Source of the DNA: Hyphomicrobiales bacterium
GTDB lineage: Bacteria > Pseudomonadota > Alphaproteobacteria > Rhizobiales > Beijerinckiaceae
Direction: 5' to 3'
DNA: 64,000 nt
Assembly: GCA_900470775.1 (NCBI GenBank)
Contig: UCBZ01000032.1
Location: forward strand, 1-64,000
The translations under genes and the position numbers were made by a program. The notes beneath the pieces are model-generated. The model searched no databases. It was not told the origin of the DNA and worked only from the letters and a program-made list of their open reading frames with translations. Positions 19,598-30,390 of this stretch are shown here, one piece after another. Position 1 is the stretch's first letter; every line of letters begins with the position of its first letter.

Positions 19598-19725
19598 GTA
19601 TCGCCGGTGCGGCCTCGCAACTCAGGACAACTCCTGAATGCAGGATCGCGCCAGACGATGTAAAAGACGCCTGCGCAACCAAGCGTGCGCAAATCCGGCG
19701 AGGGCAGCCGAGAAGGAGCAAGCAT

Positions 19726-19935
19726 ATGGGCTCAGCGCCCCGCGAATCCGAACGCGAACTGTCGTTGGGCCGGACAGCGTCGGCACAGGCCTGTTCGTCC
19801 CAAGCTCGGGGAGCGGCAGGCGTGCAGCAGCCTGCCGACCGCGCTCTCAAGCAGAGCCAAACGAGCAGCCTCGCTCTTGATCGGCGGGCGCCGCGCTATG
19901 CCGCTGGCTGGATGGCGATGTGCCTTGAGATCTGA
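19726..19935 (+). CDS. Possible small ORF (69 aa), unrecognised
   Basis: An ATG preceded by GAAGGAG with good spacing opens a 69-residue frame, hydrophilic and rich in Ser, Ala and Arg. Nothing in it is recognisable and the composition resembles a chance frame in GC-rich DNA. It is listed only because of the good ribosome site. Confidence 0.2.
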   Translation: MGSAPRESERELSLGRTASAQACSSQARGAAGVQQPADRALKQSQTSSLALDRRAPRYAAGWMAMCLEI

Positions 19936-19969
19936 TGTCGCGCCTGCGATCCCTGCAGCCTAAGCTTCC

Positions 19970-19983
19970 TTGATCCAGATCAA
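19970..19983. promoter_or_regulatory. Perfect FNR/FixK box without an obvious target
   Basis: TTGATCCAGATCAA is an exact TTGAT-N4-ATCAA palindrome. To the right the nearest gene (20087) reads toward it; to the left is the gene-free stretch. It may be a relic of a lost gene or serve an unannotated transcript. Confidence 0.55.
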
Positions 19984-20086
19984 CGTCCTGGATCGCTCAA
20001 GCGGTTACACGCGAGCGACGCCCAACCTCCGGTTATGGCGCATCGGAACCTCGATGAACCTGCTCGGCATTCGTCCGGCATGCTGT

Positions 20087-20422
20087 TCAGGCCTTCAAAT
20101 GCCAAGCAACCAGCAGGGTTATTTCGGAGCCTTCCGGCAGCGACGCGGCCACGCGGACGAAGTTGCCGAAATGGCCGAGCCGCTGGAAAGTTACCGCGTT
20201 CTCGGTAGCCGGGAGATCGAACTGCGACCCTTCCGCCGCCCAGTGCATCCCGTCCGCCGAAATCTCGATGCGCGCCTTCGGGAGCGCGCCCCTGGGGGCT
20301 TTCAGCGCCCGCACGAAGACGATCGCCTCCCTGGCCCAGCCGCATTCATAAGGCTCGGTTGCGCTGTCGCCGGTCCAGACCTCGTTGCGGGCGACGATAG
20401 CGGTGAGGTTTTCGGGCAGCAT
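20087..20422 (-). CDS. Small hypothetical protein coupled to the DUF6772 gene
   Basis: A 111-residue protein starting MLPENLTAIVARNEVW. Its start codon overlaps the stop of the preceding gene (TGATG), so it is translationally coupled. It has predicted beta-rich segments (ARIEISADGMHWA, FVRVAASLPEGSEITLL) resembling a carbohydrate-binding or discoidin-like fold, but I recognise no named family. The first base pairs of the frame also read on into an upstream shadow to 20515. Position in the operon suggests it acts with the DUF6772 protein in carbohydrate handling. Confidence 0.7.
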   Translation of the reverse strand: MLPENLTAIVARNEVWTGDSATEPYECGWAREAIVFVRALKAPRGALPKARIEISADGMHWAAEGSQFDLPATENAVTFQRLGHFGNFVRVAASLPEGSEITLLVAWHLKA

Positions 20423-21321
20423 CAGAAGTCTCCCGACAGGCAGACGGAATCGAGATAGGCGAAGGCGCGCTTGTCGGTGTCGGTCTCGGCGAAGAAGCCG
20501 ATATTGAGCATGCACCAGAGGTTTCTCATCGCCGGCATGCGAATGGGCTCGTAAGCTCCCATGTCGAAGACGCGGTCGTTCGCCTGGAAGCCCGTGGCCT
20601 GCATCGTGGCGAGATCGAAGTCGAAGCGCAGATAGTGCCAGTTCACCTTGGTCGGAATCTCATTGTAGCAGAGCCGCTGCGCGCCGCCGGGCAGGTCCTC
20701 CCAGTCCTCCGGCGAAAGATGATAATGCGTGATCGTCTTGCCGGCGGTGCCGATCGGCTTGATCGGCGTGGTCTTGCGCTTGAACTGCCATTTCTGCAGG
20801 TGCACGCCGTTCTCGGCATTGAGAAAGCGCAGATGCGGCATCACCCGCTCGCCCCCAGTGCCGTGGCTGTCGCCGACCTGGAGGTCGTAGAGGAAGCCGA
20901 AGGAGCGGATATCGGTTTCCGACAGTTCGAGCTCGGTCGCCTCCGGCTTGAAGGTGAAATAGGTCTCGATCCGGATCGGGCCGGCTTTTCGGAAGGTCAG
21001 ACGCTTGATCGCGACGTTCTGAGCCCCCTTCTTCGGCCGCGTCGCGATCTTCAGCGCATAGGAGCCATCGACGCCGCCATGCGAGCCGAAATCCCAGTTC
21101 GGCAACGTCGAGAGCATGGCATGGCTGTGCTGGGCGTAGCCGGGCAGCATCGCATCGAGCGAATGCTCGTAATTGCCGACGAGCTGGGTCCAGCCGCACA
21201 TGCCGCGGTCGAAATCGTCGAGACAGATGATGCGCGGCAGCGGATCGAAGCGGCTGAGCCGCGGGTCGGCCTCTCGGATGGCGCGTCGCATGTCGTCGAG
21301 CTGGGAATTTGGCGGATTCAT
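20422..21321 (-). CDS. Putative DUF6772 family protein
   Basis: A 299-residue soluble protein without signal peptide. Segments include IICLDDFDRGMCGWTQLVGNY near 30, then DGSYALKIATRPKK and many aromatic beta-strand-like segments. This looks like a jelly-roll, glycan-binding type fold. I assign DUF6772 from overall pattern only, with moderate confidence; a function is not known. It is the fourth gene of a minus-strand operon (enolase-superfamily enzyme, two permeases, this gene), starting four bases after the permease stop. Confidence 0.65.
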   Translation of the reverse strand: MNPPNSQLDDMRRAIREADPRLSRFDPLPRIICLDDFDRGMCGWTQLVGNYEHSLDAMLPGYAQHSHAMLSTLPNWDFGSHGGVDGSYALKIATRPKKGAQNVAIKRLTFRKAGPIRIETYFTFKPEATELELSETDIRSFGFLYDLQVGDSHGTGGERVMPHLRFLNAENGVHLQKWQFKRKTTPIKPIGTAGKTITHYHLSPEDWEDLPGGAQRLCYNEIPTKVNWHYLRFDFDLATMQATGFQANDRVFDMGAYEPIRMPAMRNLWCMLNIGFFAETDTDKRAFAYLDSVCLSGDF

Positions 21322-21325
21322 GTCG

Positions 21326-22159
21326 CTAACCTTTGACCGCGCCGGCGGTCAAGCCGGCGACAAGGTGCTTCTGCATCAGGATGACGAAGGCGAGCACCGG
21401 CAGGAGCTGCACGGTGGAGGCGGCAAAGAGCACGCCCCATTCGACGCCCTCGACCGCGCCGATCATCTCGGCGACCACCAGAGGCGCCGTCTTGGCCTTG
21501 GTCGTGGTGAAGATGAAGGCGAAGAGGAACTCGTTCCAAGCATAGACGATGACGAAGACCGCGACCGCCAGCATGCCCTGCGCCGCGAGCGGGAAGATTA
21601 CGCGCCGGATGATCTGAAACTGCGAAGCGCCGTCGATCATCGCCGCTTCGTCGAGTTCGCGCGGGATCTGGTCGATGAAGGTGCGCATCACGATGGTGCC
21701 GAGCGAGACGAAGAAGGTGGCGTAGAGCACGATCAGGACGAGATGCGTGTCGTTGAGGCCGAGCCAATTGACCACGGGAAACAACGGCAGCGTGATCACG
21801 ATCGGCGGGATCAGGCGAATGAAGATCAGGAAGAAGGCTGAGCCCTGGAGCGCTTTCGAGGCATGGCGCGAATAGGCGAAGCCGGCGAGCAGCGACACGG
21901 CCACGGCCAGAACGGTGGCGCCCAGCGTGACCAGAAAGCTGTTCCAGAGACCGAAGAAGAAGTCGCCCCAGCGGCTCCAGAGCAGTTCGTAATTGGCGAG
22001 CGTCGGCAGGAAGCTGAAGCGCGAGGTCAGCGAGAAAATGTCACGGTCCGACTTGAACGACGACATCACGATCAGTGCGATCGGCAGCAGCGACCAGGCC
22101 AGGATAGCGAGCACGCCGAGCAGCTTCAGGATCAGGAGCAGGAGGGAGGGCTTACGCAT
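21326..22159 (-). CDS. Carbohydrate ABC transporter permease, MalG-like
   Basis: A 277-residue inner-membrane protein with six hydrophobic segments. The permease loop EAAMIDGASQFQIIRRVIFPLAAQG near residue 190 is the EAA motif that docks the ATPase. It overlaps the upstream permease by 8 bp and works with it as a heterodimer. No ATPase gene lies in the cluster, so the energy subunit must come from elsewhere. Confidence 0.93.
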   Translation of the reverse strand: MRKPSLLLLILKLLGVLAILAWSLLPIALIVMSSFKSDRDIFSLTSRFSFLPTLANYELLWSRWGDFFFGLWNSFLVTLGATVLAVAVSLLAGFAYSRHASKALQGSAFFLIFIRLIPPIVITLPLFPVVNWLGLNDTHLVLIVLYATFFVSLGTIVMRTFIDQIPRELDEAAMIDGASQFQIIRRVIFPLAAQGMLAVAVFVIVYAWNEFLFAFIFTTTKAKTAPLVVAEMIGAVEGVEWGVLFAASTVQLLPVLAFVILMQKHLVAGLTAGAVKG

Positions 22160-23030
22160 TTTTGCGGAACATCTCCCTGTAGAGCCCGCGCAGATAGACC
22201 AGCGCGAGCAGCAGCGAGGCGAGCACGAGCAGCCAGCCGGTGGCGGCCGCCGAGCCGAAGGCGTTGTACCGGAAGGCTTCGAGATAGAGGTAGACCGCCA
22301 TCACCTCGGTCGTGCGGGCAGGTCCGCCGCCGGTCATCAGCCAGACTTCCGAAAACAGGCGGAAGGCGAAGATGTAGCGAAACAGCGCCGCGATCAGGAG
22401 CGCCGGCATCAGCAGCGGCAAGGTGATGCGCCGGAACGCGGCCCAGCCGGTGGCGCCATCGATCGCGCCGGCCTCATAGAGGTCGTCGGGAATCGAAAGC
22501 CGCGCCGCATAGATGATGATGAAGCTGAAGGGCAGATGCAGCCAGATCGAGAGCAGGCTGACCATAGCCAGGCCATGGTTCGGGTTCACCGCCCATTCGA
22601 TCGGCGGCAGGCCGATGAAGCCGAGAAGCTGGCTCATCATCCCGACATCGGGCTCGAACAGATAGCGCCACATCACCACCGCCGAGACTTCCGAGACCGC
22701 ATAAGGCGCGAGCACGACGGCGAGCAGGATCGGCCTGAACGGCACGCCGGACGCGAAGAACAGCGCCATGCCGAGGCCGATCAGCAGCTCGACATGCACG
22801 ACGATGGCAACGACGATCACCGTGTTGACCAGCGCCCGCCAGAAATAGGGGTCGCCCAGCACCTTCGCGTAATTGGCCAGCCCGACGAATGTCGCCGCCT
22901 GGCCGAAGCTCGACTGGTTCAGGCTGAGCCAGAACACATAGAGCGCCGGCAGGAAAATGACGCAGCCGACCATCAGCTGGACGGGACCGACGAGCGCGAT
23001 CGCCGAGAGGGGTGTGCGGGCGGTCATCAC
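22152..23030 (-). CDS. Carbohydrate ABC transporter permease, UgpA/MalF-like
   Basis: A 292-residue inner-membrane protein with about six membrane segments. The EAA loop reads DLYEAGAIDGATGWAAFRRITLPLL near residue 180. It overlaps the enolase-superfamily gene by 4 bp upstream and the second permease by 8 bp downstream, so the operon is tightly coupled. The substrate is likely a sugar or sugar acid, judged from the neighbouring enzyme and the binding proteins encoded divergently. Confidence 0.93.
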   Translation of the reverse strand: MMTARTPLSAIALVGPVQLMVGCVIFLPALYVFWLSLNQSSFGQAATFVGLANYAKVLGDPYFWRALVNTVIVVAIVVHVELLIGLGMALFFASGVPFRPILLAVVLAPYAVSEVSAVVMWRYLFEPDVGMMSQLLGFIGLPPIEWAVNPNHGLAMVSLLSIWLHLPFSFIIIYAARLSIPDDLYEAGAIDGATGWAAFRRITLPLLMPALLIAALFRYIFAFRLFSEVWLMTGGGPARTTEVMAVYLYLEAFRYNAFGSAAATGWLLVLASLLLALVYLRGLYREMFRKNA

Positions 23031-24151
23031 GCGATCCGGAAGCGCGCGAGCATGTCACGGTCGATCTCGATGCCCAGCCCCGGTCCCTGGGGCACCGCGA
23101 GCTTGCCGTCGATGAGCTGGAAACCCTCGCCGACGACCGGCCGGGTGAAGGCGTCGCGCAGCGGGTTGGCGTAGACCATGCACTCGAAGGTGCGAAAGCT
23201 CTCGGCCGCGGCAGCGAGCTGCAGGCTGGCGGCAACGCAGATCGCGCCCGACCAGCCGACATGGGGCGCATAGGCAGTGTGGAAGCTCGCCGCGAGTTCG
23301 GCGATGCGCCAGGTTTCTGTGATGCCGCCCGAGCGCGTCACATCGGGCTGGATCAACCCGAGCGAGCGATCCTGCAGCATCATCAGCGCTTCGGAACCGA
23401 CATAGTCGCTCTCGCCGGCGGCGAGACGGATCGGCAGATGCTGTGCCAGCCGGCGATAGCCCTCGCGGTCATGCGGCGCGATCGGTTCCTCGAAGAAGCC
23501 GTAGCCGAGATCGGCGAGCGCCTTGCCGACGATCATCGCGTCGTCGACGTCATAGGCCCAGTTGGCATCGACATAGAGCGCGATGTCGTCGTCCGCGAGC
23601 TTGCGCACGAGCCGCGCGCGGGCGATCGCATCCTTCAAGGGATGGCCGAGCTTGACCTTGATCTCGCGGAAGCCCGCCTTGAGCGCGCTCGCGACTTCCG
23701 CCTCGACGGTGGCATCGTCGAGCCAGTTGATCGAGGAGGCGTAGGCCGCGACCTCGGTCCGGCCGATGCCGCCGAGCAGCTTATGGATTGGTGCGTCGGC
23801 AGCCTTTCCGGCGATGTCCCAGAGCGCGATGTCGATCGCGGAGATCGCCTCGACCAATTGCCCGCCCGGCCGGCCGGAGAGCACAGCTCGCATCGCCTTC
23901 CAATGCGCGCGCCTGTCGGCGGGGTCCTTGCCGATCAGCCTGGGGCTGAGCGCCTCGTCGATCAGCCGCGCATAGCCGGCCGCACCCCTGCGCGCCAAGG
24001 CCTCACCGACGCCGACGATGCCATCACTCGTCGTGACCTCGACAACGACGATCTCGATGGCCGGGAATTCGCCCTGCGAGGTGCGTTGGACCTTGGGCAA
24101 GGTCGCGCGCAGCGGATGGGCCTCGATGCTGGCGATGGTACGTGCGGTCAT
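23027..24151 (-). CDS. Mandelate racemase/muconate lactonizing enzyme family protein
   Basis: A 374-residue enolase-superfamily enzyme that abstracts a proton next to a carboxylate, typically dehydrating a sugar acid. The catalytic lysine pair is in FREIKVKLG near residue 165. Metal ligands are D in YVDANWAY near 194, E in FFEEPI near 220 and E in AAGESDY near 246. The H of APHVGWSG near 297 is the usual partner base. It leads the minus-strand operon with the permeases, which suggests that the transported compound is a sugar acid or is converted to one. The exact substrate is not predictable. Confidence 0.9.
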   Translation of the reverse strand: MTARTIASIEAHPLRATLPKVQRTSQGEFPAIEIVVVEVTTSDGIVGVGEALARRGAAGYARLIDEALSPRLIGKDPADRRAHWKAMRAVLSGRPGGQLVEAISAIDIALWDIAGKAADAPIHKLLGGIGRTEVAAYASSINWLDDATVEAEVASALKAGFREIKVKLGHPLKDAIARARLVRKLADDDIALYVDANWAYDVDDAMIVGKALADLGYGFFEEPIAPHDREGYRRLAQHLPIRLAAGESDYVGSEALMMLQDRSLGLIQPDVTRSGGITETWRIAELAASFHTAYAPHVGWSGAICVAASLQLAAAAESFRTFECMVYANPLRDAFTRPVVGEGFQLIDGKLAVPQGPGLGIEIDRDMLARFRIA

Positions 24152-24185
24152 CTGGGTCGGTTTCTTGAGCGGTCCGGTTGGCAGT

Positions 24186-24204
24186 CAACCTAACTGATAG
24201 GTTG
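24186..24204. promoter_or_regulatory. FadR/GntR-type operator between divergent operons
   Basis: CAACCTA-ACTGA-TAGGTTG is a perfect 7-5-7 palindrome in the 93-bp gap between the enolase-superfamily operon and the regulator gene. A second dyad, CTGAT-AGGTTG-ATCAG, overlaps it. It is the natural binding site for the adjacent regulator. Confidence 0.65.
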
Positions 24205-24244
24205 ATCAGTTGCAAACCTGATCGGCATCTGTCAATCATCAGCC

Positions 24245-25048
24245 ATGGAAACCCTGATGCACCGGCCCGCGGCGTTGGCCGCGCTCGACAACGACCCCTT
24301 CACCGGGGCCGATGTCGTGCCAACGCGGCTCGGCGACGCGCTGATCGCGCGCATCACCCAGGCGATCCATGACGGCCGGTTGAAGCCCGGCGATGCGCTG
24401 CCCTCGGAGGCGCGGCTGGCCGCCTCCTTCGGTGTCAGCAAGCCGATCGCGCGCGAGGCCATCCGCCAGCTCGCGGCGATGGGCGTGGTCAATATCCAGC
24501 AGGGCAAGGTCACGCGCGTCCAGGCGCTCGATGCCGGCCCGCTCGACCGCTTCTTCCGTTTCGCCGTGCGCGGCCGCAAGACCGGCCTGACGGAAGCCGT
24601 CGAGCTGCGTCGCATCCTCGAGCCGCCGATCGCCGCCCACAGCGCCGAGCGCCGCTCGTCCGCCGATGTCGAGCGGCTCGACTTCATTCTCGCACGCATG
24701 GAGGCGGCGCTCGGCGACGTGCCGCGCTGGATCGAGGCCGATCTCGATTTCCACGAGGCCGTCGCCGCCTCCTCGGGCAACCGCCTGCTCGATTTCCAGA
24801 TCAGGGGCCTGCGGCCGGTCATTCGCGAGGTGATGGAAATCTTCAATTCGCGCGAGGCGCGCACGTCCGCCGATTGGGCCAAAACCTATCGGCGGCATGT
24901 CCTGGTGGTCGATGCCATTCGCGCCGGCGACGCCCAGGCCGCCACGATCGCCATGAACAAGCATTTCGAAGCGGCTGAAGCCGCCATCGCGGAACTCGCG
25001 ACACTCCGGGAGGGTGACCATGACCACAACGACAGGACTGGACCGTAG
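24245..25048 (+). CDS. FadR-subfamily GntR transcriptional regulator (FCD domain)
   Basis: A 267-residue regulator. The winged helix is at about 25-95 (GDALPSEARLAASFGVSKPIAREAIRQLAAMGVV) and the FCD ligand domain at about 100-250, with the metal-binding pattern D...H (DLDFHEAVAASSGN) and later histidines. It is divergent from the permease operon and its 3' end overlaps the binding-protein start by 29 bp. It therefore probably controls both directions through the palindrome at 24186. The ligand is presumably the sugar acid or its breakdown product. Confidence 0.9.
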   Translation: METLMHRPAALAALDNDPFTGADVVPTRLGDALIARITQAIHDGRLKPGDALPSEARLAASFGVSKPIAREAIRQLAAMGVVNIQQGKVTRVQALDAGPLDRFFRFAVRGRKTGLTEAVELRRILEPPIAAHSAERRSSADVERLDFILARMEAALGDVPRWIEADLDFHEAVAASSGNRLLDFQIRGLRPVIREVMEIFNSREARTSADWAKTYRRHVLVVDAIRAGDAQAATIAMNKHFEAAEAAIAELATLREGDHDHNDRTGP

Positions 25049-26318
25049 GCAGCTTCTCGGCGGCATCGCCGGCCTGAGCCTTGCCGGGTTCGACCCGCGC
25101 CAAGCCTTCGCGCAGGCCGGCCCGCTGAACGTCTTTGCCCATCGCGTCATGCAGACGGTCTCGACCGGCGCGCAGGGCGGCGACATCACCAAGGACTGGG
25201 CGCAGAAGAACGGCACCGCGATCCAGTGGACGACCTTCGACACCGGCCCCTTGCAGGAGCGCCTGTTTCGCGAGGCGAGCCTGTCGGAATCGACCGTCGA
25301 TGTCGGCTTCGTGCTCAACACGCAGGTCATCCCGCGCGCCGCCAACCTGTTCGAGCCGCTCGACGACTACCTCAAGCGCGATCCGATCGAGGATGCGGCG
25401 GATGTCTTTCCGGGCCTGATCGAGGGCATGAAGGTGGCTGGCCGCCAGCTTGCCGTACCCTTCCGCCATGCCTCCTCCGGCCTGCACTACAATGAGGAAT
25501 TGCTGGCCGAGAAGGGCTTCTCGAAGCCGCCTGCGACGATCGAGGAGATGATCGAGGTCGCCAAGGCCTGCACCTATCGCCGCGCCGACGGCACAGCGGT
25601 GACCGGCCTGTGCATGCCGGGCGTGACTTATCCCAATGTCATCGACCTCGCCCGCGCCTGGGACGGCGATTTCATCACGCCGGACTTCAAATGCGTCGCC
25701 GACCAGCCGCCAATGCTCAATGCGATCAAGATCCTGCGCGAGCTGTTCCAGGCCAATGCCTTCCCGCGCAATTTCGCGACGCTCTCGCCCGAGGACGTCA
25801 ATGTCTGGATGCAGACCGGCCGGGCCGCTATGAGCCTGCAGAGCATGGGCCGCAACCGCATTTACAACGACCCGCAGAAGTCGAAATTTCCCGGAAAGAT
25901 CAAGACGATCGCCGTACCGGCATCGAAGACGCTGGCCGGCAAATATGACGCTGCCCCCGCCAAGGTCGAGTTCTGGGGTCTGGTCATTCCGAAGAATGCC
26001 AAGCGCAAGGACCTTGCATGGAGCTTCATCAAGACGATGGTCTCCAGGGAGGCGACATTGAAGGCAGCGCTCAACGGCAACGGCCCGGTGCGCGCCTCGA
26101 CCTATGCCGACGAGGCTTTCAGCAAGACGGTGCCCTATGCCGCAGAGGAATTGAAGGTGCTGAAGGTCGCGCGCGTGCCGCTGCCGGCCTTCGACGAGGC
26201 GGCGCGCGCCGGCGACTTCTTCAAGGAGGAGGCCGAGGCCGCCGTGCTCGGCATGAAGACGCCCGAGGAGGCGATGGCTTCTCTGGTCAAGCGCGTCCAG
26301 CCGCTGCTGCCGGCCTGA
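25020..26318 (+). CDS. ABC transporter substrate-binding protein (first of two paralogues)
   Basis: About 432 residues with a twin-arginine type signal near the start (LDRRQLLGGIAGLSLAGF, ending AFAQA). The mature part is a family-1 type extracellular solute-binding protein (periplasmic), with the conserved NGNGPVRASTY and VPLPAFDEAAR segments near the end. ATG 25020 has GGGAGG ahead, inside the end of the regulator gene, so expression of the two is linked. A paralogue follows 57 bp downstream. Both probably feed the permeases encoded divergently. Confidence 0.9.
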   Translation: MTTTTGLDRRQLLGGIAGLSLAGFDPRQAFAQAGPLNVFAHRVMQTVSTGAQGGDITKDWAQKNGTAIQWTTFDTGPLQERLFREASLSESTVDVGFVLNTQVIPRAANLFEPLDDYLKRDPIEDAADVFPGLIEGMKVAGRQLAVPFRHASSGLHYNEELLAEKGFSKPPATIEEMIEVAKACTYRRADGTAVTGLCMPGVTYPNVIDLARAWDGDFITPDFKCVADQPPMLNAIKILRELFQANAFPRNFATLSPEDVNVWMQTGRAAMSLQSMGRNRIYNDPQKSKFPGKIKTIAVPASKTLAGKYDAAPAKVEFWGLVIPKNAKRKDLAWSFIKTMVSREATLKAALNGNGPVRASTYADEAFSKTVPYAAEELKVLKVARVPLPAFDEAARAGDFFKEEAEAAVLGMKTPEEAMASLVKRVQPLLPA

Positions 26319-26375
26319 AGCCGACGATCTCCCAACGCGCGATCACGACGCGAGACGAAACTTCGGAGGAAGCCC

Positions 26376-27665
26376 ATGTCCAGATCGATCTCTCGCCGCC
26401 ATTTCGGCCTGCTCGCGGGCAGCGCCGCCACAGCGCTCGCCTTGCCCAAGGCGGCCCGCGCCCAGGCCAAGACGGTCACCGCGCTCGGCCACCGCGTCCA
26501 CCAGACCTCCGCCACCACCGGACCGGGCGGCGACGCCACCGAAGCCTGGCGCAAGCCGTCGGGCGCGAGCGTGAATTGGGTGACCTTCGGCGACGTCAAC
26601 GCCATCCATGAGCGGCTGCTGCGCGAGGTCACGCTCGGTGAGACCACGATCGACGTCGCCTATCTGCTGAACGGGCGCGCCGTACCGCGCAATCTGAAGC
26701 TGTTCGAGTCGCTCGACGCGCTGATGAAGGAGGCTCCGCTGGAAGCCTTCGACGATTTCGCGCCGGGGCTGATCGCGCCCCTGAAGCTCGATGGCGCGCT
26801 GCACGGCATCCCCGTCCGCCACGCCACCAACGCGCTGATCTACAACGAAGCGCTGCTTGAGGAGCGCGGCGTCACAAAGCTGCCAGGGAGTTTCGAGGAA
26901 CTGGCCGAGATCGCCCGCAAGCTGAGCTTCAAGCGCGACGACGGCACGCAGGTGTTCGGGCTCGCCTTCACCGCCGCCTTCGCCTCGAATTTCCTGACGC
27001 TCGCGCGCTGCTTTGGCGGTGACTACATGACCAGCGACGGCAAGCTCGTCGCCAACGAGCCCGGCATGGTCAAGGCGCTGACGCTGCTGGCGGATTTTTA
27101 CAAGGCCGGCGTGCTGCCGCGAAACTTCGCCACCGTGAACAACGAGGAGATCACGACCTGGATGCAGCAAGGCCGAGCCGCGATCACCGTCAATCCCTTC
27201 GCACGGCTGGTGACGTATAACGACCCGAGCAAGGGCAAATATGCCGGACGCTTCAAGTCGCTGCTGCCGCCGATGGCCTCCGACCTCGTCGGCAAGGTCG
27301 CCTTCGCGCCGACGACGGAATTCTGGTCGCTGGTGATCCCGAAGAACACGAAGCAGAAGCCGCTGGCCTGGGAGATGATCAAGGCGCTCTCGTCGAAATC
27401 CGGGACCCTGGCCATGGCCTTGAACGGCAATGGTCCGACTCGGGTCTCGACCTATTCCGACGAGAAGCTGAAGGCAGCGATGCCCTATGCCGCCGACGAG
27501 GCCGCCGCGCTGAAAGCCTCGCGCATCCATCTGCCGGCCTTCGACGAGCAGGCCCGCGCCCATGACATCTTCCTCGAGGAAACGCAGGCCGCCGTGCTCG
27601 GCATCAAGCCGGCGCAGGTAGCGATGGACGACGCGGTCAAGCGCGTGAAGCCCCTGTTGAGCTGA
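26376..27665 (+). CDS. ABC transporter substrate-binding protein (second paralogue)
   Basis: A 429-residue periplasmic binding protein with a twin-arginine-like signal (ISRRHFGLLAGSAATALA, ending ARAQA). It aligns along its length with the preceding protein: shared segments include GHRV-QT near the mature start, then VIPKN--K---AW and NGNGP-R-STY. The pair arose by tandem duplication. The ribosome site is GGAGGAAGCCC before ATG 26376. The stop overlaps the next start (TGATG). Confidence 0.9.
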   Translation: MSRSISRRHFGLLAGSAATALALPKAARAQAKTVTALGHRVHQTSATTGPGGDATEAWRKPSGASVNWVTFGDVNAIHERLLREVTLGETTIDVAYLLNGRAVPRNLKLFESLDALMKEAPLEAFDDFAPGLIAPLKLDGALHGIPVRHATNALIYNEALLEERGVTKLPGSFEELAEIARKLSFKRDDGTQVFGLAFTAAFASNFLTLARCFGGDYMTSDGKLVANEPGMVKALTLLADFYKAGVLPRNFATVNNEEITTWMQQGRAAITVNPFARLVTYNDPSKGKYAGRFKSLLPPMASDLVGKVAFAPTTEFWSLVIPKNTKQKPLAWEMIKALSSKSGTLAMALNGNGPTRVSTYSDEKLKAAMPYAADEAAALKASRIHLPAFDEQARAHDIFLEETQAAVLGIKPAQVAMDDAVKRVKPLLS

Positions 27666-28414
27666 TGGCAGGCCAGCTGACAGGACGGGTCGCGCTCGTC
27701 ACCGGCGCGGCCCGCGGAATCGGGCTGGCGATCGCAACACGCCTCGCGGAAGCCGGCGCCGAGACGATCATCCACGACCGCGATGCGCAAGCCGCGACGA
27801 TCGCTCGCTCCCTGTCGGCGGCCGGTTGGTCGGCAAGCTCGCTGATCCACGATCTCGCCGTGCCGTCCGCACCGTCGGCGATGCTGGCGGAGTTACGGCT
27901 GGCAGGGCGCGAGCCGGATATCCTCGTGCTCTGTGCATCCGCCGAAATCCGCGAGACCTGGGAGGCTCTGAGCGAAGACGCCCTTCGGGTGCAGAGCGAG
28001 GTCAATCTACACGCCACCGCCCGGCTGCTGCAGGCCTTCCTTCCGGTCATGGTCGGCCGGGGGTTCGGGCGGGTGATCGCGATCGGTTCGGTGCAGGAGG
28101 TCCGCGGCAATGCTGACTGTCTCTACTACGCCGCCACCAAGGCAGCGCAGACCAGCATGATCTTGACGCTGGCACGCACCCTGCGGACTCCCGACATTAC
28201 TCTGAACGTTATACAGCCCGGGGCCATCCGGACGGAGCGCAACCAGGCGATTCTGCAGCAGCCCGGCCGTGAGGCGCTGGCACGGGAGCGGATTCCACTC
28301 GGGCGGCTCGGGAGTCCCGGCGACTGCGCGGGGCTGGCGCTGCTGCTCTGCACGCCGGACGGCGCTTATCTCAACGGTGCCGAAATCGCCGTCGACGGTG
28401 GCATGCGGCTGTAA
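27665..28414 (+). CDS. SDR family oxidoreductase
   Basis: A 249-residue classical short-chain dehydrogenase. The cofactor motif is VTGAARGIGLA near residue 12; the catalytic tyrosine and lysine are in LYYAATKAAQ near 155. The NNAG-like position is altered to LVLCASAE. It is coupled to the second binding protein by a one-base overlap, so it probably acts on the transported compound, for example a sugar-acid oxidation. Its C-terminal YLNGAEIAVDGGMRL is typical. Confidence 0.9.
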   Translation: MAGQLTGRVALVTGAARGIGLAIATRLAEAGAETIIHDRDAQAATIARSLSAAGWSASSLIHDLAVPSAPSAMLAELRLAGREPDILVLCASAEIRETWEALSEDALRVQSEVNLHATARLLQAFLPVMVGRGFGRVIAIGSVQEVRGNADCLYYAATKAAQTSMILTLARTLRTPDITLNVIQPGAIRTERNQAILQQPGREALARERIPLGRLGSPGDCAGLALLLCTPDGAYLNGAEIAVDGGMRL

Positions 28415-28575
28415 TCGCTTGAGCCAAAGCTCGACGCGTTCGGCGACACGGGCCCGGTTGTTGTCGAGCCGCGGCAACATCTGGTCTCGGGCCTGCTGCG
28501 TCTGCTCCTTTTCTCTCCTCGCATGTTCCGGGCTCCATCAACGATCCGTCACGACAATTGCCGTAGCGACGCGCC

Positions 28576-30386
<1,811 letters not shown>

Positions 30387-30390
<4 letters not shown>

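Larger units (their letters stand above)
19598..20086. other. Mostly gene-free stretch with an orphan FixK box
   Basis: No recognisable protein is present. It holds one low-confidence small frame (19726-19935) and a perfect FNR/FixK box at 19970. It marks the left edge of the box-free metabolic region. Confidence 0.5.

Noticed and set aside
19227-19850. 207-residue minus-strand frame in the sparse stretch near 19.5 kb
   Set aside because: It overlaps the DUF6455 gene, has an Arg- and Ser-rich shadow composition and no ribosome site.
24202-24215. TTGATCAGTTGCAA resembles a FixK box
   Set aside because: It overlaps the strong GntR palindrome and lies far from other boxes, so it was not counted.
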